DNA of 64,000 bases from Agromyces cerinus. GTDB lineage: Bacteria; Actinomycetota; Actinomycetes; Actinomycetales; Microbacteriaceae. Both the position numbers and the translations under genes were made by a program. The stretch spans positions 3,162,001 to 3,226,000 of the forward strand of contig NZ_JAFBCT010000001.1 of assembly GCF_016907835.1 (NCBI RefSeq). Direction: 5' to 3'. The notes under the pieces are model-generated. The model was not told where the DNA came from, made no database searches, and saw nothing but the letters and a program-made list of their open reading frames with translations. Every line of letters starts with the position of its first letter. Within the stretch, counting starts at the first letter, position 1. Below are positions 32,895 through 43,327 of the stretch, in pieces.

Positions 32895-34313
32895 TCAGGA
32901 GTTGAAGCCGAGTCCGAAGCGGTCGAGGGTGCGGAGCCAGAGGTTGCGCCGACCCTCGTGCGCGTCGGCGGAGAGGATCGAGTGCCGGGTGAACTGGATG
33001 ATCGGATTGCGGAACGGCTCGGGCGGGATCGGGAACGGCCGGCGCCGCACGATGTCGTAGCGCAGCCGCGACGTCGGCTCGCCCGAGAGCAGGTCGAGCG
33101 CGACATCCGCCGAGAACCGCGACGCGCCGACGCCGAGGCCGGTGTGCCCGACCGCGTAGGCGACCCGGCCGCCGCGGGCGGTGCCGTAGGCGGCCGTGAA
33201 CCGGGTGGTCGAGTCGATCGGGCCCGCCCAGCGGTGCGTGAACCGCAGTCCGCCGAGCTGCGGGAAGGTCTCGAAGAAGTGCCGGGCGAGCAGCTCGTGC
33301 GAGCTGTCGCGCTGCTCGAGGCTCGCGTCGACCTTGCCGCCGTAGTAGTAGACGGCGTCCCATCCGCCGAAGAGGATGCGGCCGTCGGCGGTGGGCCGGT
33401 AGTAGTGGAACTGGTTGCCCGCATCGGTGAGCCCCTGCCCCTCGCCCCAGCCGATCGACGCCTGCTGCGCCTCGGTGAGCGGCTCGGTCATGAGCACGTG
33501 GTCGTAGAGCGGCATGATGTACGAGCCGAGGCGCTTGAGCGGCGCCGGGTAGGCGGCGGTCGCGATGACCGCGTGGCGGGCGTCGACGTGGCCGAGCGCG
33601 GTGCGCACGCGCACGCCGGCGCCGTTCGTCTCGATTCCGGTCGCGGCGGATGCCTCGAAGATGCGCACGCCGCGACGCCGGAGGTCGGCGGCCATCCCCC
33701 ACGCGAGTCGCGCCGGGTCGACGAGCACGGTTCCCGTGCGGTCGCGGAGGCCACCGAGGTAGCTCGGCGAATGCACGTCGGCCTGCACCTCATCGCGCGA
33801 CTGCAGCTCGAGGTGCACCCCGTGCCGGGCGCCGAGCTCCTGCGCCTCGCGGAGGCCGGCGAGCTGCCACTCCTCGACGGCGAGGGTGGTCTTGCCCGAG
33901 CGGCGCAGGTCGCAGTCGATTCCCGCAGCCTCGATCGTCGCGATGAGCTCGGCGAGGTTGCGATCGCCCTCCTCGGCGAGCGCGGCGACCTGGTCGGGCC
34001 AGATCGCGGTGCCGTGTGTGAGGCCGTGAGTCAGCGAGCTCGCGACGAAGCCGCCGTTGCGCCCGGTGGCGCCGTGGGCGACGCGGTCGGCCTCGAGCAC
34101 GACGACGGATGCCCCGGGGTCGCGCTCGAGCGCGCGCCACGCCGTCCACAGCCCGGTGAAGCCTCCGCCGATGACGACGAGGTCGGCCTCGACCCGCTCA
34201 CTGAGCGGCGCGCCGAGCGCAGGCGCATCGGCCCGGTCCATCCAGTACGGCTTCGGGGCGGCGCCGACGAGGGCGGCTGCCGCGGCATCCGCCACCTGCT
34301 GCGACGCGTTCAC
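32895..34313 (-). CDS. FAD-dependent amine oxidoreductase, PuuB/DAO family
   Basis: A 472-residue DAO-fold flavoprotein. The FAD site is VVIGGGFTGLWTAWRALERDPG, with acidic end VLEAD and the covalent-type/DAO loop HGATGRNGGF. Later RWAGPIDSTTRF and VGHTGLGVGASRFSADVALDLL are typical of gamma-glutamylputrescine oxidase-like proteins. It would oxidise an amine or its conjugate to an aldehyde for the next gene. GTG 34313 overlaps the glycosyltransferase stop by 4 bases (GTGA), so the two are translated together. No glutamylputrescine synthetase gene lies in the window. Confidence 0.9.
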   Translation of the reverse strand: MNASQQVADAAAAALVGAAPKPYWMDRADAPALGAPLSERVEADLVVIGGGFTGLWTAWRALERDPGASVVVLEADRVAHGATGRNGGFVASSLTHGLTHGTAIWPDQVAALAEEGDRNLAELIATIEAAGIDCDLRRSGKTTLAVEEWQLAGLREAQELGARHGVHLELQSRDEVQADVHSPSYLGGLRDRTGTVLVDPARLAWGMAADLRRRGVRIFEASAATGIETNGAGVRVRTALGHVDARHAVIATAAYPAPLKRLGSYIMPLYDHVLMTEPLTEAQQASIGWGEGQGLTDAGNQFHYYRPTADGRILFGGWDAVYYYGGKVDASLEQRDSSHELLARHFFETFPQLGGLRFTHRWAGPIDSTTRFTAAYGTARGGRVAYAVGHTGLGVGASRFSADVALDLLSGEPTSRLRYDIVRRRPFPIPPEPFRNPIIQFTRHSILSADAHEGRRNLWLRTLDRFGLGFNS

Positions 34314-35623
34314 ACGCGCTCGGAGACTGCGACGCGCTCGATCACGTCGGCGGCGCTCGCGAGACCGCTGCGCAAGCGGATGTCGGCGCCGACGGCGGCC
34401 GTGCGCTCGCGGAGCTCCGCGTCGCCGAGCAGGGTCTGCACGGCGCTCGCGAGCTCTTCGGGCGTGAAGCGGTACGGGTCGACGCGCAGGCCGAAGCCCT
34501 TCTCGTGCACGCGCTGGGCGTTGTCGTACTGGTCCCAGAAGAGGGGCAGCACGATCATCGGCTTGCCGAAGTGCAGCGCCTCGGTGGTCGTGTTGTTGCC
34601 ACCGTGCGTGATCACGAGGTCGGCGAGCGGCAGGAGCTTCGTCTGCGGCAGGAACTCGGCCCCCCACATGTTGTCGGCGAGGTCGAACTCGTCGTGCAGC
34701 GGACCCTTCGAGACGATGACGTTGACCGGCTGGTCGGCGAGCGCGGCGATGACGCGGCGCATGAGGTCGACATCGGCCGAGCCGAGCGAGCCGAGGCTGA
34801 AGTACACGAGCGGCCGGGAGCCGTCGGTGAACGAGGCCGGGAGCTCGGGCACCTCGCTCTCGGTCTCGCGCACCGAGGAGTCGACACGGTGCCAACCCGC
34901 GGGCAGCGGACGCTCGGCGTCGTAGTCGAGGGCCTCGGGGTAGACGTACACGTTGGCGTCGCCGTGGCCGATGAACTCGAGGTCGGGCAGCGGCGCGGCG
35001 CCCTGCTCCTGCACCCAGGCGTCGTAGGCCTGCCAGAGGGCGCGGTGCGTGCGGTCGTACTCGGCGCGGAACTCGGCCCAGCCCTCGCGGTCGTCGGCGG
35101 CGAGACCCGAGAAGGCGGGCGCGATTCCGTCGCCCGGCACCTCGAGCGGGTTGCACGAGACGATGCGCACGAACGGCCGGCCGGCCGTCTCGAGGGCCGG
35201 GAAGCTCAGCACGTTGTCTTCGATGATGACGTCGGGCTGCACCCGCTCGATGATCGCCTTCAACTGGGGCTCGCAGTACTTGGCCCCGTCGACGAGCGCC
35301 TCCCAGATCGGCAGCACCACGGTCTCGAGTTGCTCGGAGGTGGTCTTCTGGAACTCGGGCGAGATCTCCTTGATGTAGTCCTTCCAGAACTGCCCGGCGT
35401 CCTGCTCCACGACCTCTTCCGGTGCGGGGGCGAGGTCGACGAGGTCCTCCTCGAAGCCGAGGGCGGTGAGCTTGCCCTCCCATGACCGCTCGGCGGCGAA
35501 CACGACCCGGTGACCGCGGCGGAGCAGTTCGTCGCCGATGCCGATGCAGTTGTTCGTGGGCCCGTAGGCGCTCTCGGGCATGAACAGGAACGTGCGGCGC
35601 TCTTCAGTCATCGGTGACTCCAT
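34310..35623 (-). CDS. UDP-glycosyltransferase, MGT/GT1-like
   Basis: A 437-residue GT-B enzyme. The C-terminal donor-site signature is clear (DLVITHGGNNTTTEALHFGKPMIVLPLFWDQYDNAQRVHEKGFG). The N-terminal domain begins TFLFMPESAYGPTNNCIGIGDELLRRGH. Such enzymes move a sugar from a nucleotide sugar to a small acceptor in the cytosol. AAGGA is 8 bases before ATG 35623; ATG 35611 is an alternative. It is the first gene of the amine-oxidase operon and overlaps the oxidase gene, which is unusual: the acceptor may be an amine or aminoalcohol. It diverges from a TetR gene. Confidence 0.9.
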   Translation of the reverse strand: MESPMTEERRTFLFMPESAYGPTNNCIGIGDELLRRGHRVVFAAERSWEGKLTALGFEEDLVDLAPAPEEVVEQDAGQFWKDYIKEISPEFQKTTSEQLETVVLPIWEALVDGAKYCEPQLKAIIERVQPDVIIEDNVLSFPALETAGRPFVRIVSCNPLEVPGDGIAPAFSGLAADDREGWAEFRAEYDRTHRALWQAYDAWVQEQGAAPLPDLEFIGHGDANVYVYPEALDYDAERPLPAGWHRVDSSVRETESEVPELPASFTDGSRPLVYFSLGSLGSADVDLMRRVIAALADQPVNVIVSKGPLHDEFDLADNMWGAEFLPQTKLLPLADLVITHGGNNTTTEALHFGKPMIVLPLFWDQYDNAQRVHEKGFGLRVDPYRFTPEELASAVQTLLGDAELRERTAAVGADIRLRSGLASAADVIERVAVSERV

Positions 35624-35714
35624 TCGACAATTCCTTGCAGGTGGATAGAGAGAATTCTTCCGGGCTGAACCCATATGTTTTCAAGTCAGTTCGGCCTAAT
35701 ATTGACCATCGATG

Positions 35715-35729
35715 CAGACAATCTGTCTG
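35715..35729 (+). promoter_or_regulatory. Palindrome CAGACA-ATC-TGTCTG, candidate TetR operator
   Basis: A perfect 6-base-arm dyad lies directly before the GGAAGGAG ribosome site of the TetR gene, in an AT-rich 122-base gap shared with the glycosyltransferase operon. Confidence 0.55.
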
Positions 35730-35745
35730 ATCTGGAAGGAGCACG

Positions 35746-36335
35746 ATGGCCAGGCCGAAGCGCCAGGAGGAACGGCGCAGCCAATTGGTGGCTGCGGCGC
35801 AGCGCGCCATCGCAGCGCACGGGCCCGACGGGGCGCGGCTCAACCGCGTCGCCGAGGAGGCGGGCCTCACCTCTGGCGCCGTGCTCTACTACTACCCCGA
35901 CATCGACGAGCTCATGTTCGAGGCGAACCGCGCCGGCATGGAGCGGTTCTACGAGGAGCGCGTGCGCATGCTCGAGGCCCTCGACGACGACCCCGTGCTG
36001 CGCCTCACGGCGCTCGTCGACTCGGGACTGCCGCGCGGCTCCGACGACACCGAGGTGCGACTGCTCTGCGAGCTCGGCGGCTCGGCCGGCCGCAACCCGC
36101 TCATGGCGTCGCTGCTCACCACGCTCTACGACCGGCAGGTCGGCATGTACCAGGTCGTACTCGAGCAGGGCGCGGCCCGAGGCCATTTCGCCCTCGCGCA
36201 GCCCTCGCTCGTGATCGCCCGCAACCTGGTCGCGCTCGAAGACGCCTACGGCTACCGCATCATCGCCAAGCACCCGACGCTCGACCACGCCGCGGCGCGC
36301 GAGCTGCTGCTCGCGTACGCACGACTCGCGACGGG

Positions 36336-36354
<19 letters not shown>
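35746..36354 (+). CDS. TetR family regulator of the polyamine locus
   Basis: A 202-residue TetR protein: HTH at ~20-50 ([28 protein letters not shown]) and a C-terminal helical domain like BetI/polyamine-type regulators. GGAAGGAG precedes ATG 35746. It is divergent from the glycosyltransferase/oxidase operon. At its 3' end it overlaps the opposing potA-like gene by 19 bases, so heavy transcription of one would affect the other. It probably senses a polyamine or its aldehyde; that is inferred from neighbours. Confidence 0.9.
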
Positions 36355-37459
<1,105 letters not shown>

Positions 37460-37463
<4 letters not shown>

Positions 37464-38302
37464 CGTGTGCTTCCTGTCAGTCGGGTCAGTCGTTGCGCCG
37501 CGATCACCGTCACGACGCTCACGAGGAGGAGGATGGTGGCGAGGGCGTTGACCTCGGGGGTCACGCCGAACCGCACCATCGAGTAGATGACGATCGGCAG
37601 GGTGGGCTGCGTGGGCGCGGTCGTGAAGAACGCGATCACGAACTCGTCGATCGAGAGGGTGAAGGCGAGCAGCGCGCCAGCGACGATGCCGGGCGCGAGC
37701 TGCGGCAGGGTCACCCGCATGAAGGTGCGCAGGGCCCCGGCGCCGAGGTCGCGCGATGCCTCTTCGAGGCTCGGGTCCAGGTTCGCCATGCGGGCGAGCA
37801 CGATGGCCGTCACGAACGCCGTCGCGAAGACGCCGTGCGCGAGGATCACCGAGTGCAGCCCGAGGGTGATGCTCGCGAGCGAGAACAACGTGAGCAGTCC
37901 GATGCCGAGCAGCAGGTCGGGCAGGATCGCCGGGGCGATCGCGAACGCGCGGATGAGCCCGCCCCGCGTGTAGTGCTGGATGCCGTAGGCGAGCAGCGTG
38001 CCGAGCACGGTCGCGATCGCGGTGGCGCCCGTCGCGACGATGAGCGTGTTGCCGAGGCCCTGCATGATCTTCTCGTCGGCGAAGAGCTCGGGGTACCAGC
38101 GCAGCGAGAAGCCCTTCCAGACGAAGAGGTTCTCGGAGGCGTTGAAGCTCATGATCACGACGATGAGGATCGGCAGGTACAGGAACACGTACCCGAGCCA
38201 GAGCGGCACGAGGATGCCGCGGGGCTTTCGCACCGCGCGAGGGCGGGCCGTCGGCTCGAGCTCTCGCATCGCCGTGGTCGTCGGCGCAGTCGTGTCAACC
38301 AC
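37460..38302 (-). CDS. potC: Polyamine ABC importer permease (PotC-like)
   Basis: A 280-residue permease with six membrane segments and the cytosolic EAA loop ([31 protein letters not shown], ~178-208). The N-terminal ~30 residues are basic and cytosolic. The later segment [18 protein letters not shown] is characteristic of PotC/PotI. It overlaps potB upstream by 8 bases and potA downstream by 4, so the operon is translationally coupled throughout. Confidence 0.93.
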
Positions 38303-39191
38303 GGCGCGGTCCTTCCGTGAGGCGGCGGGACACCGCGGTCTGCACGACGATGACGATGACGAGCAGAATCGTGAGGAGGAGCGCCAGCGTCGCGCCGAAC
38401 GGCCAGTCGCGGGCCTCGAAGAACTGGTCGCGCACGAGGTTGCCGACCATGATCGTCTTGCCGCCGCCGATGAGCTCGGGGATCACGAAGTTCGACATCG
38501 CGGGCACGAAGACGAAGATGCAGCCGGTGAGCGCGCCCGGGATCGAGAGCGGCAGGGTGACCGTGCGGAACGCGCGCCAGGGCGTGGCGCCGAGGTTCGT
38601 GGCCGCCTCGCGGAGCGAGGGGTCGAGCTGCTGCAGCGAGGCGTAGAGCGGCAGCACCATGAGCGGCAGGTACATGTACAGGAGCCCGACGACGATCGCC
38701 TGCGGGGTGTACAGCATGCTGATCGGGGCATCCGTGATGCCGAGCCCCTGCAGCCACTGGTTGACCCAGCCGGCGTTGTTCAGCAGCAGGATCCAGGCGT
38801 AGGTGCGGATCAGGAAGTTCGTCCAGAACGGGAGCACCACCGCGATGAGCGCGACCGTGCGCCACTTCGGCGAGAGTCCCGCGATCGCGTACGCCATGGG
38901 GTAGCCGATGAGGAGCGCGAGCAGCGTCACGATGCCGGCGAGCACGATCGACTGCAGGATGACGCCGACGTAGAGCGGTTCGAGGAGCTTCGCCCAGTTG
39001 TCGAAGGTGAACTCGAACACGATGCCGCCGAAGCGCCCGCGCTTGAAGAAGGTGTAGAACGCGAGGAGGCCGACGGGCAGCGCCATGAACAGGATCAGGT
39101 AGATCATGCCCGGCGCGAGGAACGGAACGGGGGCGAGCCCCCGCCGCACCGTGCGTGCGGCGGGGGCTGCCGGGTGGTTCGTCGAGGTCAC
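38295..39191 (-). CDS. potB: Polyamine ABC importer permease (PotB-like)
   Basis: A 298-residue permease with six membrane segments and the EAA loop (LREAATNLGATPWRAFRTVTLPLSIPG, ~205-231), then CIFVFVPAMSNFVIPELIGGG, typical of PotB/PotH. It forms the membrane channel with the PotC-like protein. It starts 4 bases after the binding-protein stop and overlaps potC by 8 bases. Confidence 0.93.
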   Translation of the reverse strand: MTSTNHPAAPAARTVRRGLAPVPFLAPGMIYLILFMALPVGLLAFYTFFKRGRFGGIVFEFTFDNWAKLLEPLYVGVILQSIVLAGIVTLLALLIGYPMAYAIAGLSPKWRTVALIAVVLPFWTNFLIRTYAWILLLNNAGWVNQWLQGLGITDAPISMLYTPQAIVVGLLYMYLPLMVLPLYASLQQLDPSLREAATNLGATPWRAFRTVTLPLSIPGALTGCIFVFVPAMSNFVIPELIGGGKTIMVGNLVRDQFFEARDWPFGATLALLLTILLVIVIVVQTAVSRRLTEGPRRG

Positions 39192-39195
39192 GGCG

Positions 39196-40299
39196 CTAGT
39201 TCGTGGCGAGCACTTCGGCGTTCAGGTCGACGTACTTCAGCGTGTCCTCACCGAGGTCGACGATCGCCTCCTGCTCCATGAGCTCGTCGACGGTGATGCC
39301 GAGCGTCGGGTACGACTCGATGAGCGCGGGGTCGAGGGCCTCCATGGCCGCCTTGTTGGGCACCTTGTAGAGGATGTTCTCGGCCACCCAGGTCTGCACC
39401 TCGGGGTCGAGGATGTAGTTCAGGAAGGCCATCGCGGCCTCCTTGTTCTTCGACGACTCGAGCACCGTCATGGTGTCGACCCAGAGGTCCGAGCCCTCTT
39501 CGGGCACGACGAACTTGATCGACGGGTCTTCGGCGATGCCATAGTTGCACCAGCCGTCCCATGCCTGCACCATCGCGGCCTCGCCAGAGACGAGCTTCGA
39601 GTAGAAGGTCGTGTCGTCGTAGGCGAGGAGGGTGGACTTGGTCTTCAGCAGCTGCTCCTTGGCCGCGGCGAGCTCGTCGTCGTCGGTCGTGTTGATGGAG
39701 TTGCCGGCGGCCTTGAGCGCGGGCTCGGCGAGCCAGCGGTCGGTCGAGAGCATCGTGGTCTTGCCGACGAGCTCGGGCTTCGGGTTCAGCAGGTCGTTCC
39801 ACGACGTGGGGTCGTAGCCCGTGAGGTCGGGGCGGTAGCAGAGGCCCGTCGTGCCCCACGCGTAGGGCTCCGAGTAGACGTTGCCCGGGTCGTAGGCCAG
39901 CTCGAGGGCCTCGGGGTAGAGGTTCTCCTCGTTCGGGATGAGCCCCTTGTCGAGCTCGGCCAGCAGGCCCTGCTCGCCGAGCGCCTGCGCGTACTGCCCC
40001 GAGACGAAGGCGACGTCGATGCCGGAGTCGGCGCTCGCGGTGAGCTTGGCCACGATGTCCTCGTTCGTGGTGTGGTTGACGATCGTGGTCTTCACACCCG
40101 TCTCGGCCTCGAACTTCTCGGCGAGGTCCTCGGGCGAGTAGTCGGCCCAGATCGAGACCGTGAGCGTCTGCTCGCTGAGGTCGGCGTTGGGATCGAGTGT
40201 CTCGACGGCGTCACCGCCGCCGGAGGAGCAGGATGAGACGGCGAAGGCGAGGGCGATCGTGCCGGCCGCGGCCGCCACGATACGTCGCGTCGTGGTCAT
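39196..40299 (-). CDS. potD: Polyamine ABC importer substrate-binding lipoprotein
   Basis: A 367-residue extracellular binding lipoprotein. A basic start and hydrophobic stretch end in the lipobox VSSC (about Cys24), and a PotD/PotF fold follows (LTVSIWADYSPEDLAEKFEAETG, GLCYRPDL, VYSEPYAWGTTGL). An aspartate-containing DVAFVSGQY segment and WDGWCNYG line the expected ligand cleft. TGGAGG lies 7-8 bases before ATG 40299. First gene of the importer operon; its AT-rich promoter gap is shared with the divergent kinase-like gene. Confidence 0.93.
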   Translation of the reverse strand: MTTTRRIVAAAAGTIALAFAVSSCSSGGGDAVETLDPNADLSEQTLTVSIWADYSPEDLAEKFEAETGVKTTIVNHTTNEDIVAKLTASADSGIDVAFVSGQYAQALGEQGLLAELDKGLIPNEENLYPEALELAYDPGNVYSEPYAWGTTGLCYRPDLTGYDPTSWNDLLNPKPELVGKTTMLSTDRWLAEPALKAAGNSINTTDDDELAAAKEQLLKTKSTLLAYDDTTFYSKLVSGEAAMVQAWDGWCNYGIAEDPSIKFVVPEEGSDLWVDTMTVLESSKNKEAAMAFLNYILDPEVQTWVAENILYKVPNKAAMEALDPALIESYPTLGITVDELMEQEAIVDLGEDTLKYVDLNAEVLATN

Positions 40300-40367
40300 G
40301 TGGTACCTCCAGGGGCAGTCGGGAAAGGTTGAGCGATTGTTGCACCACGAATCAAGAAACCGCAATG

Positions 40368-40378
40368 GTTCAGTGAAC
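40368..40378. promoter_or_regulatory. Palindrome GTTCA-G-TGAAC in the potD/kinase gap
   Basis: A perfect 11-base dyad lies between the divergent potD-like and kinase-like genes, with TACAAT (40406-40411) as a likely -10 for the kinase side. Short, so treated as a weak operator candidate. Confidence 0.35.
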
Positions 40379-40420
40379 AGGCTGGTATGACGGTTGCCGA
40401 ATAGTTACAATCCGAATTCA

Positions 40421-41596
40421 ATGAACTCGATACTGCAGGGCGAACGCATCGTCGTCGGCGACCATGCGCTCCTCGTCGACGCCGACGGCCGGGTGCTCGC
40501 CGGCGACCAGCGGCCGACGGCCGGTGACGGCATCGCGCGGGCGATCTCGCGACTCGTCGACGACGGCGTCGCGACGGATGCCCCCGAGCGCGCCATCACC
40601 GTCGACCAGACCAACACCTCGGTGATCGTCGATGAACGGCTCATCGTCAAGCTCGTCGGCCGCTGGAGCGCCGCGGACCGCGCCGCCGCGTTGCTCGAGC
40701 AGCTCGCCGCCGCCGGGTCCGACGACGTCGACCGCTTCGTCGGGCGCGTCGAGTGGCGCCATCCCACGCTCGGCACCTCGACGCTCGCGGTCGTGACCGA
40801 GTACCTGCCCGGCGCGGTCGACGGCTGGACCTGGGCCGTCGACGACGTCGTCGCCGCACTGAGCGCCGGGCCCGAGCCCGAGTGGCCGGCACTCCTCGGC
40901 GAGCGCATCGCCCGCATCCACGGCGTGCTCGGCGCTGACGCCGTGCGCTCCGAGGCCGAGGCCCCGGCAGCCAGGGCCGATCGTGCGTCCACCGCGCTGC
41001 GATCGGCGCTGCGCCTCGCCGGCGGCGACGCCGGGGCGCGCCTGCGCAACCGCCACGAGTCGCTCGCCCGCGACATCCGCTCGCTCGGCACGACCGGCCC
41101 CGGCGTCGAGTTCCCGATCCACGGCGACCTGCACGTCGGGCAGGTGCTGCGCTCCCCCGGCGCCGACGCCGACGCCCCCCGCTACACGGTCATCGACTTC
41201 GACGGCGACCCGCAGCTGGCCGCCGAAGAGCGCGAGGCGCCGGATGCCGCGGCGCGCGACATCGCGCACATGCTCGTCTCGTTCGACCTCGTCGCGGCCG
41301 TCGCCCAGAAGCGACTGCAGCGCGCCGACGCTCGCACCTTCGCGTGGGCCGACCGCGCGCGCCGCGACTTCCTCGACGCCTACCGCACGCACGTGCCGAA
41401 CGGCGAGCTGCTCGACGAGGCGCTGCTGCCCGGCTTCGAGGCCGAGCAGCTCGTCGCCGAGCTGCGCTACGCCGACCGCTTCCTGCCCGCCTGGATCTAC
41501 GCGCCCGATGCCGCGATCACGCACCGCCACCCGTCGACGAACGAACATCCGGAGGAACCGTGGACACCGCCGCTTTCCGAGCAGATCTCGAGCTGA
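40421..41596 (+). CDS. Sugar kinase of the maltokinase/glucosamine-kinase-like APH family
   Basis: A 391-residue APH-fold kinase. A maltokinase-type N-terminal cap includes VDQTNTSVIVDERLIVKL (~65-82). The catalytic loop HGDLHVGQVL begins near residue 234 and the Mg2+ motif DFDGDP near 258. Actinobacterial members include maltokinase and glucosamine kinase. With the SIS sugar-phosphate gene overlapping its end by 37 bases, glucosamine or another amino sugar is the better guess (inference). It starts at ATG 40421, 9 bases after -10 TACAAT, with no ribosome site. It diverges from the polyamine importer. Confidence 0.85.
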   Translation: MNSILQGERIVVGDHALLVDADGRVLAGDQRPTAGDGIARAISRLVDDGVATDAPERAITVDQTNTSVIVDERLIVKLVGRWSAADRAAALLEQLAAAGSDDVDRFVGRVEWRHPTLGTSTLAVVTEYLPGAVDGWTWAVDDVVAALSAGPEPEWPALLGERIARIHGVLGADAVRSEAEAPAARADRASTALRSALRLAGGDAGARLRNRHESLARDIRSLGTTGPGVEFPIHGDLHVGQVLRSPGADADAPRYTVIDFDGDPQLAAEEREAPDAAARDIAHMLVSFDLVAAVAQKRLQRADARTFAWADRARRDFLDAYRTHVPNGELLDEALLPGFEAEQLVAELRYADRFLPAWIYAPDAAITHRHPSTNEHPEEPWTPPLSEQISS

Positions 41597-42528
41597 TCCC
41601 CGAGACGCTCGACGCACTGGCCGACGCCCTCGACGCGGGCTTGCCCGGCCTCGAACGGCTCCCCGTGCTCGGTGCCTCGCGCGTGCTCGTGCTCGGCATG
41701 GGCTCGAGCCGCTACGCCGCCGACGTCGTGGCGCGCCGCTACCGTGCGATCGGCGCGACCGTCGTCGTCGAACTCGCGAGCGCCGAGCTGCTGCCGCCGG
41801 CGGCGCCCGATCTCGCGGTCGTCGCGGTCTCGGCGACCGGGGGCAGCGCCGAGGTGCTGCGAGCCGTTGCGCGCTATCGCGGCACCGGCCGCCTCGTGGC
41901 GGTCACGAACCGGCCGGAGTCCGAGCTCGGCCGGCTCGCCGACGTGGTCGTGCCGCTCCTCGCGGGCGTCGAGGCGTCCGGCGTCGCCTGCCGCACGTTC
42001 CGCGCGACGTTCCCGGTGCTCGACGCGGTGCTCGAGGCCCTGCTCGGCACCGCGCCGGCCGCTCGATTCGACGCGGCATCCGTGCGCGACGCCGCCGCCG
42101 CGACCCGCGAGCTGTTCGCAACCGCGACCGGCTGGCTGCCTCCCCTCGCCGAGCTGCTCGCCGCGCCGATGGGCACCTGGGCGCTCGCCCCGGCCGAGCG
42201 CGCCTCGAGCGCGCAGCAGTCCGCGCTCATGCTGCGCGAGGTGCCCCGCCGCGCCGCCTACGCCTCGGAGACGGGCGACTGGTCGCACGTCGACGTGTAC
42301 CTCACCAAGACGCAGGACTACCGGTCGCTCGTGTTCGCCGGCTCGGTGTGGGACGCCCAGGCGCTCGATTGGATGGAGCAGCGCGGCTCCCGCTTCGCCT
42401 CCATCGGTCGCGACCTGCCGGGAGCCGAACTCACGATCCGCTTCCCCGGCGACGAGCGCGACGAGGTCGCCGCACTCACCGAGGTGCTCGTGGGCGAACT
42501 CGTCGCCGATCGGTGGCTTCGGGCCTGA
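41560..42528 (+). CDS. SIS-domain sugar-phosphate isomerase/deaminase-like protein
   Basis: A 322-residue protein with two SIS domains: VLGMGSSRYAADVVARRYRA (~45-64) and VSATGGSAEVLRAVARYRG (~91-109), the Ser/Thr-rich loops that hold a sugar phosphate. A second lobe follows (~200-310). This matches glucosamine-6-phosphate deaminase/isomerase-like SIS proteins rather than the GlmS transferase, as no N-terminal amidotransferase is present. GGAGG lies 4 bases before GTG 41560, inside the kinase gene, so the product follows the kinase on one message and may use its product. Confidence 0.87.
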   Translation: MDTAAFRADLELIPETLDALADALDAGLPGLERLPVLGASRVLVLGMGSSRYAADVVARRYRAIGATVVVELASAELLPPAAPDLAVVAVSATGGSAEVLRAVARYRGTGRLVAVTNRPESELGRLADVVVPLLAGVEASGVACRTFRATFPVLDAVLEALLGTAPAARFDAASVRDAAAATRELFATATGWLPPLAELLAAPMGTWALAPAERASSAQQSALMLREVPRRAAYASETGDWSHVDVYLTKTQDYRSLVFAGSVWDAQALDWMEQRGSRFASIGRDLPGAELTIRFPGDERDEVAALTEVLVGELVADRWLRA

Positions 42529-42567
42529 GGCGCCGCCACTGGAACTCGTTGGGCCGCCTCCGCCGGG

Positions 42568-43239
42568 TCACGTCGCGACGGAGGCACGCGCGCCGCGCGG
42601 CAGCCCGTCCTCGTTCGGCCGCCACCAGAGCCAGAGCTCGCCGGCGACGACATGCATCGTGAGCCCGAGCCAGAACGCCGGGGCGAAGCTCTCCTCCAGC
42701 GAGAGGATCTGGAAGCCCGCGAAGATGCCGACCCACACGCGGATCATGCCGACGCCGAGTCCGACGGCGAACGCGCGGATCATCCAGCGCCGGTGCATCC
42801 GCACGTCGCCCCCGCGGATCGCCCGGAACGCGAGCACGAGTGCGACGAGGAACCAGCTGCCGAAGACGGCCGCGGCGAGCGACTGCCAGGCGCCGCCGTA
42901 GGAGAAGGGCACTCCGAACGCGAGGGCGAACACGCCGCTCACGAGTCCGAGCGAGAGCAGCACCCGTCCGAAGCGGCGGTGGAACCTGAAGTGCCGCTCC
43001 CGGAATCGCCGCCAGAGCTGCAGGGGCGCGCCCACGAGGTAGAGCACGCCGGGCACGATATGCAGGTAGGCGAGCCACGGGTTGGCGACATAGCGCAGTT
43101 CGAAGGTGTCGCCTTCGGCGTCGGTGCCGGTCAGGATCAGCGGCCCGTCGGTTCCGAACCGGATGCCCGCGAAGACGAGCACGATCGCGATGAGCAGGAA
43201 GACGACCGACCACATCGAGACCGCCACCGCACGCGACAT
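42568..43239 (-). CDS. DUF2306 membrane protein
   Basis: A 223-residue protein with about seven hydrophobic segments. Conserved DUF2306 features are LHIVPGVLYLVGAPLQL, FRFHRRFGRVL and MHRRWMIRAFAVGLGVGMIR; several membrane histidines could bind heme or metal. Function unknown. AAGGGGGTG lies upstream of ATG 43239. It converges with the SIS gene and is 88 bases from the next membrane-protein gene on the same strand. Confidence 0.88.
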   Translation of the reverse strand: MSRAVAVSMWSVVFLLIAIVLVFAGIRFGTDGPLILTGTDAEGDTFELRYVANPWLAYLHIVPGVLYLVGAPLQLWRRFRERHFRFHRRFGRVLLSLGLVSGVFALAFGVPFSYGGAWQSLAAAVFGSWFLVALVLAFRAIRGGDVRMHRRWMIRAFAVGLGVGMIRVWVGIFAGFQILSLEESFAPAFWLGLTMHVVAGELWLWWRPNEDGLPRGARASVAT

Positions 43240-43327
43240 CCGGTCGCACCCCCTTGCCGGCTCGCCCTCCGCCGGCGCTCACGCTACTCCCCGATCACGC
43301 GTGCGCCCAGACCGAGATGAGCATCAC

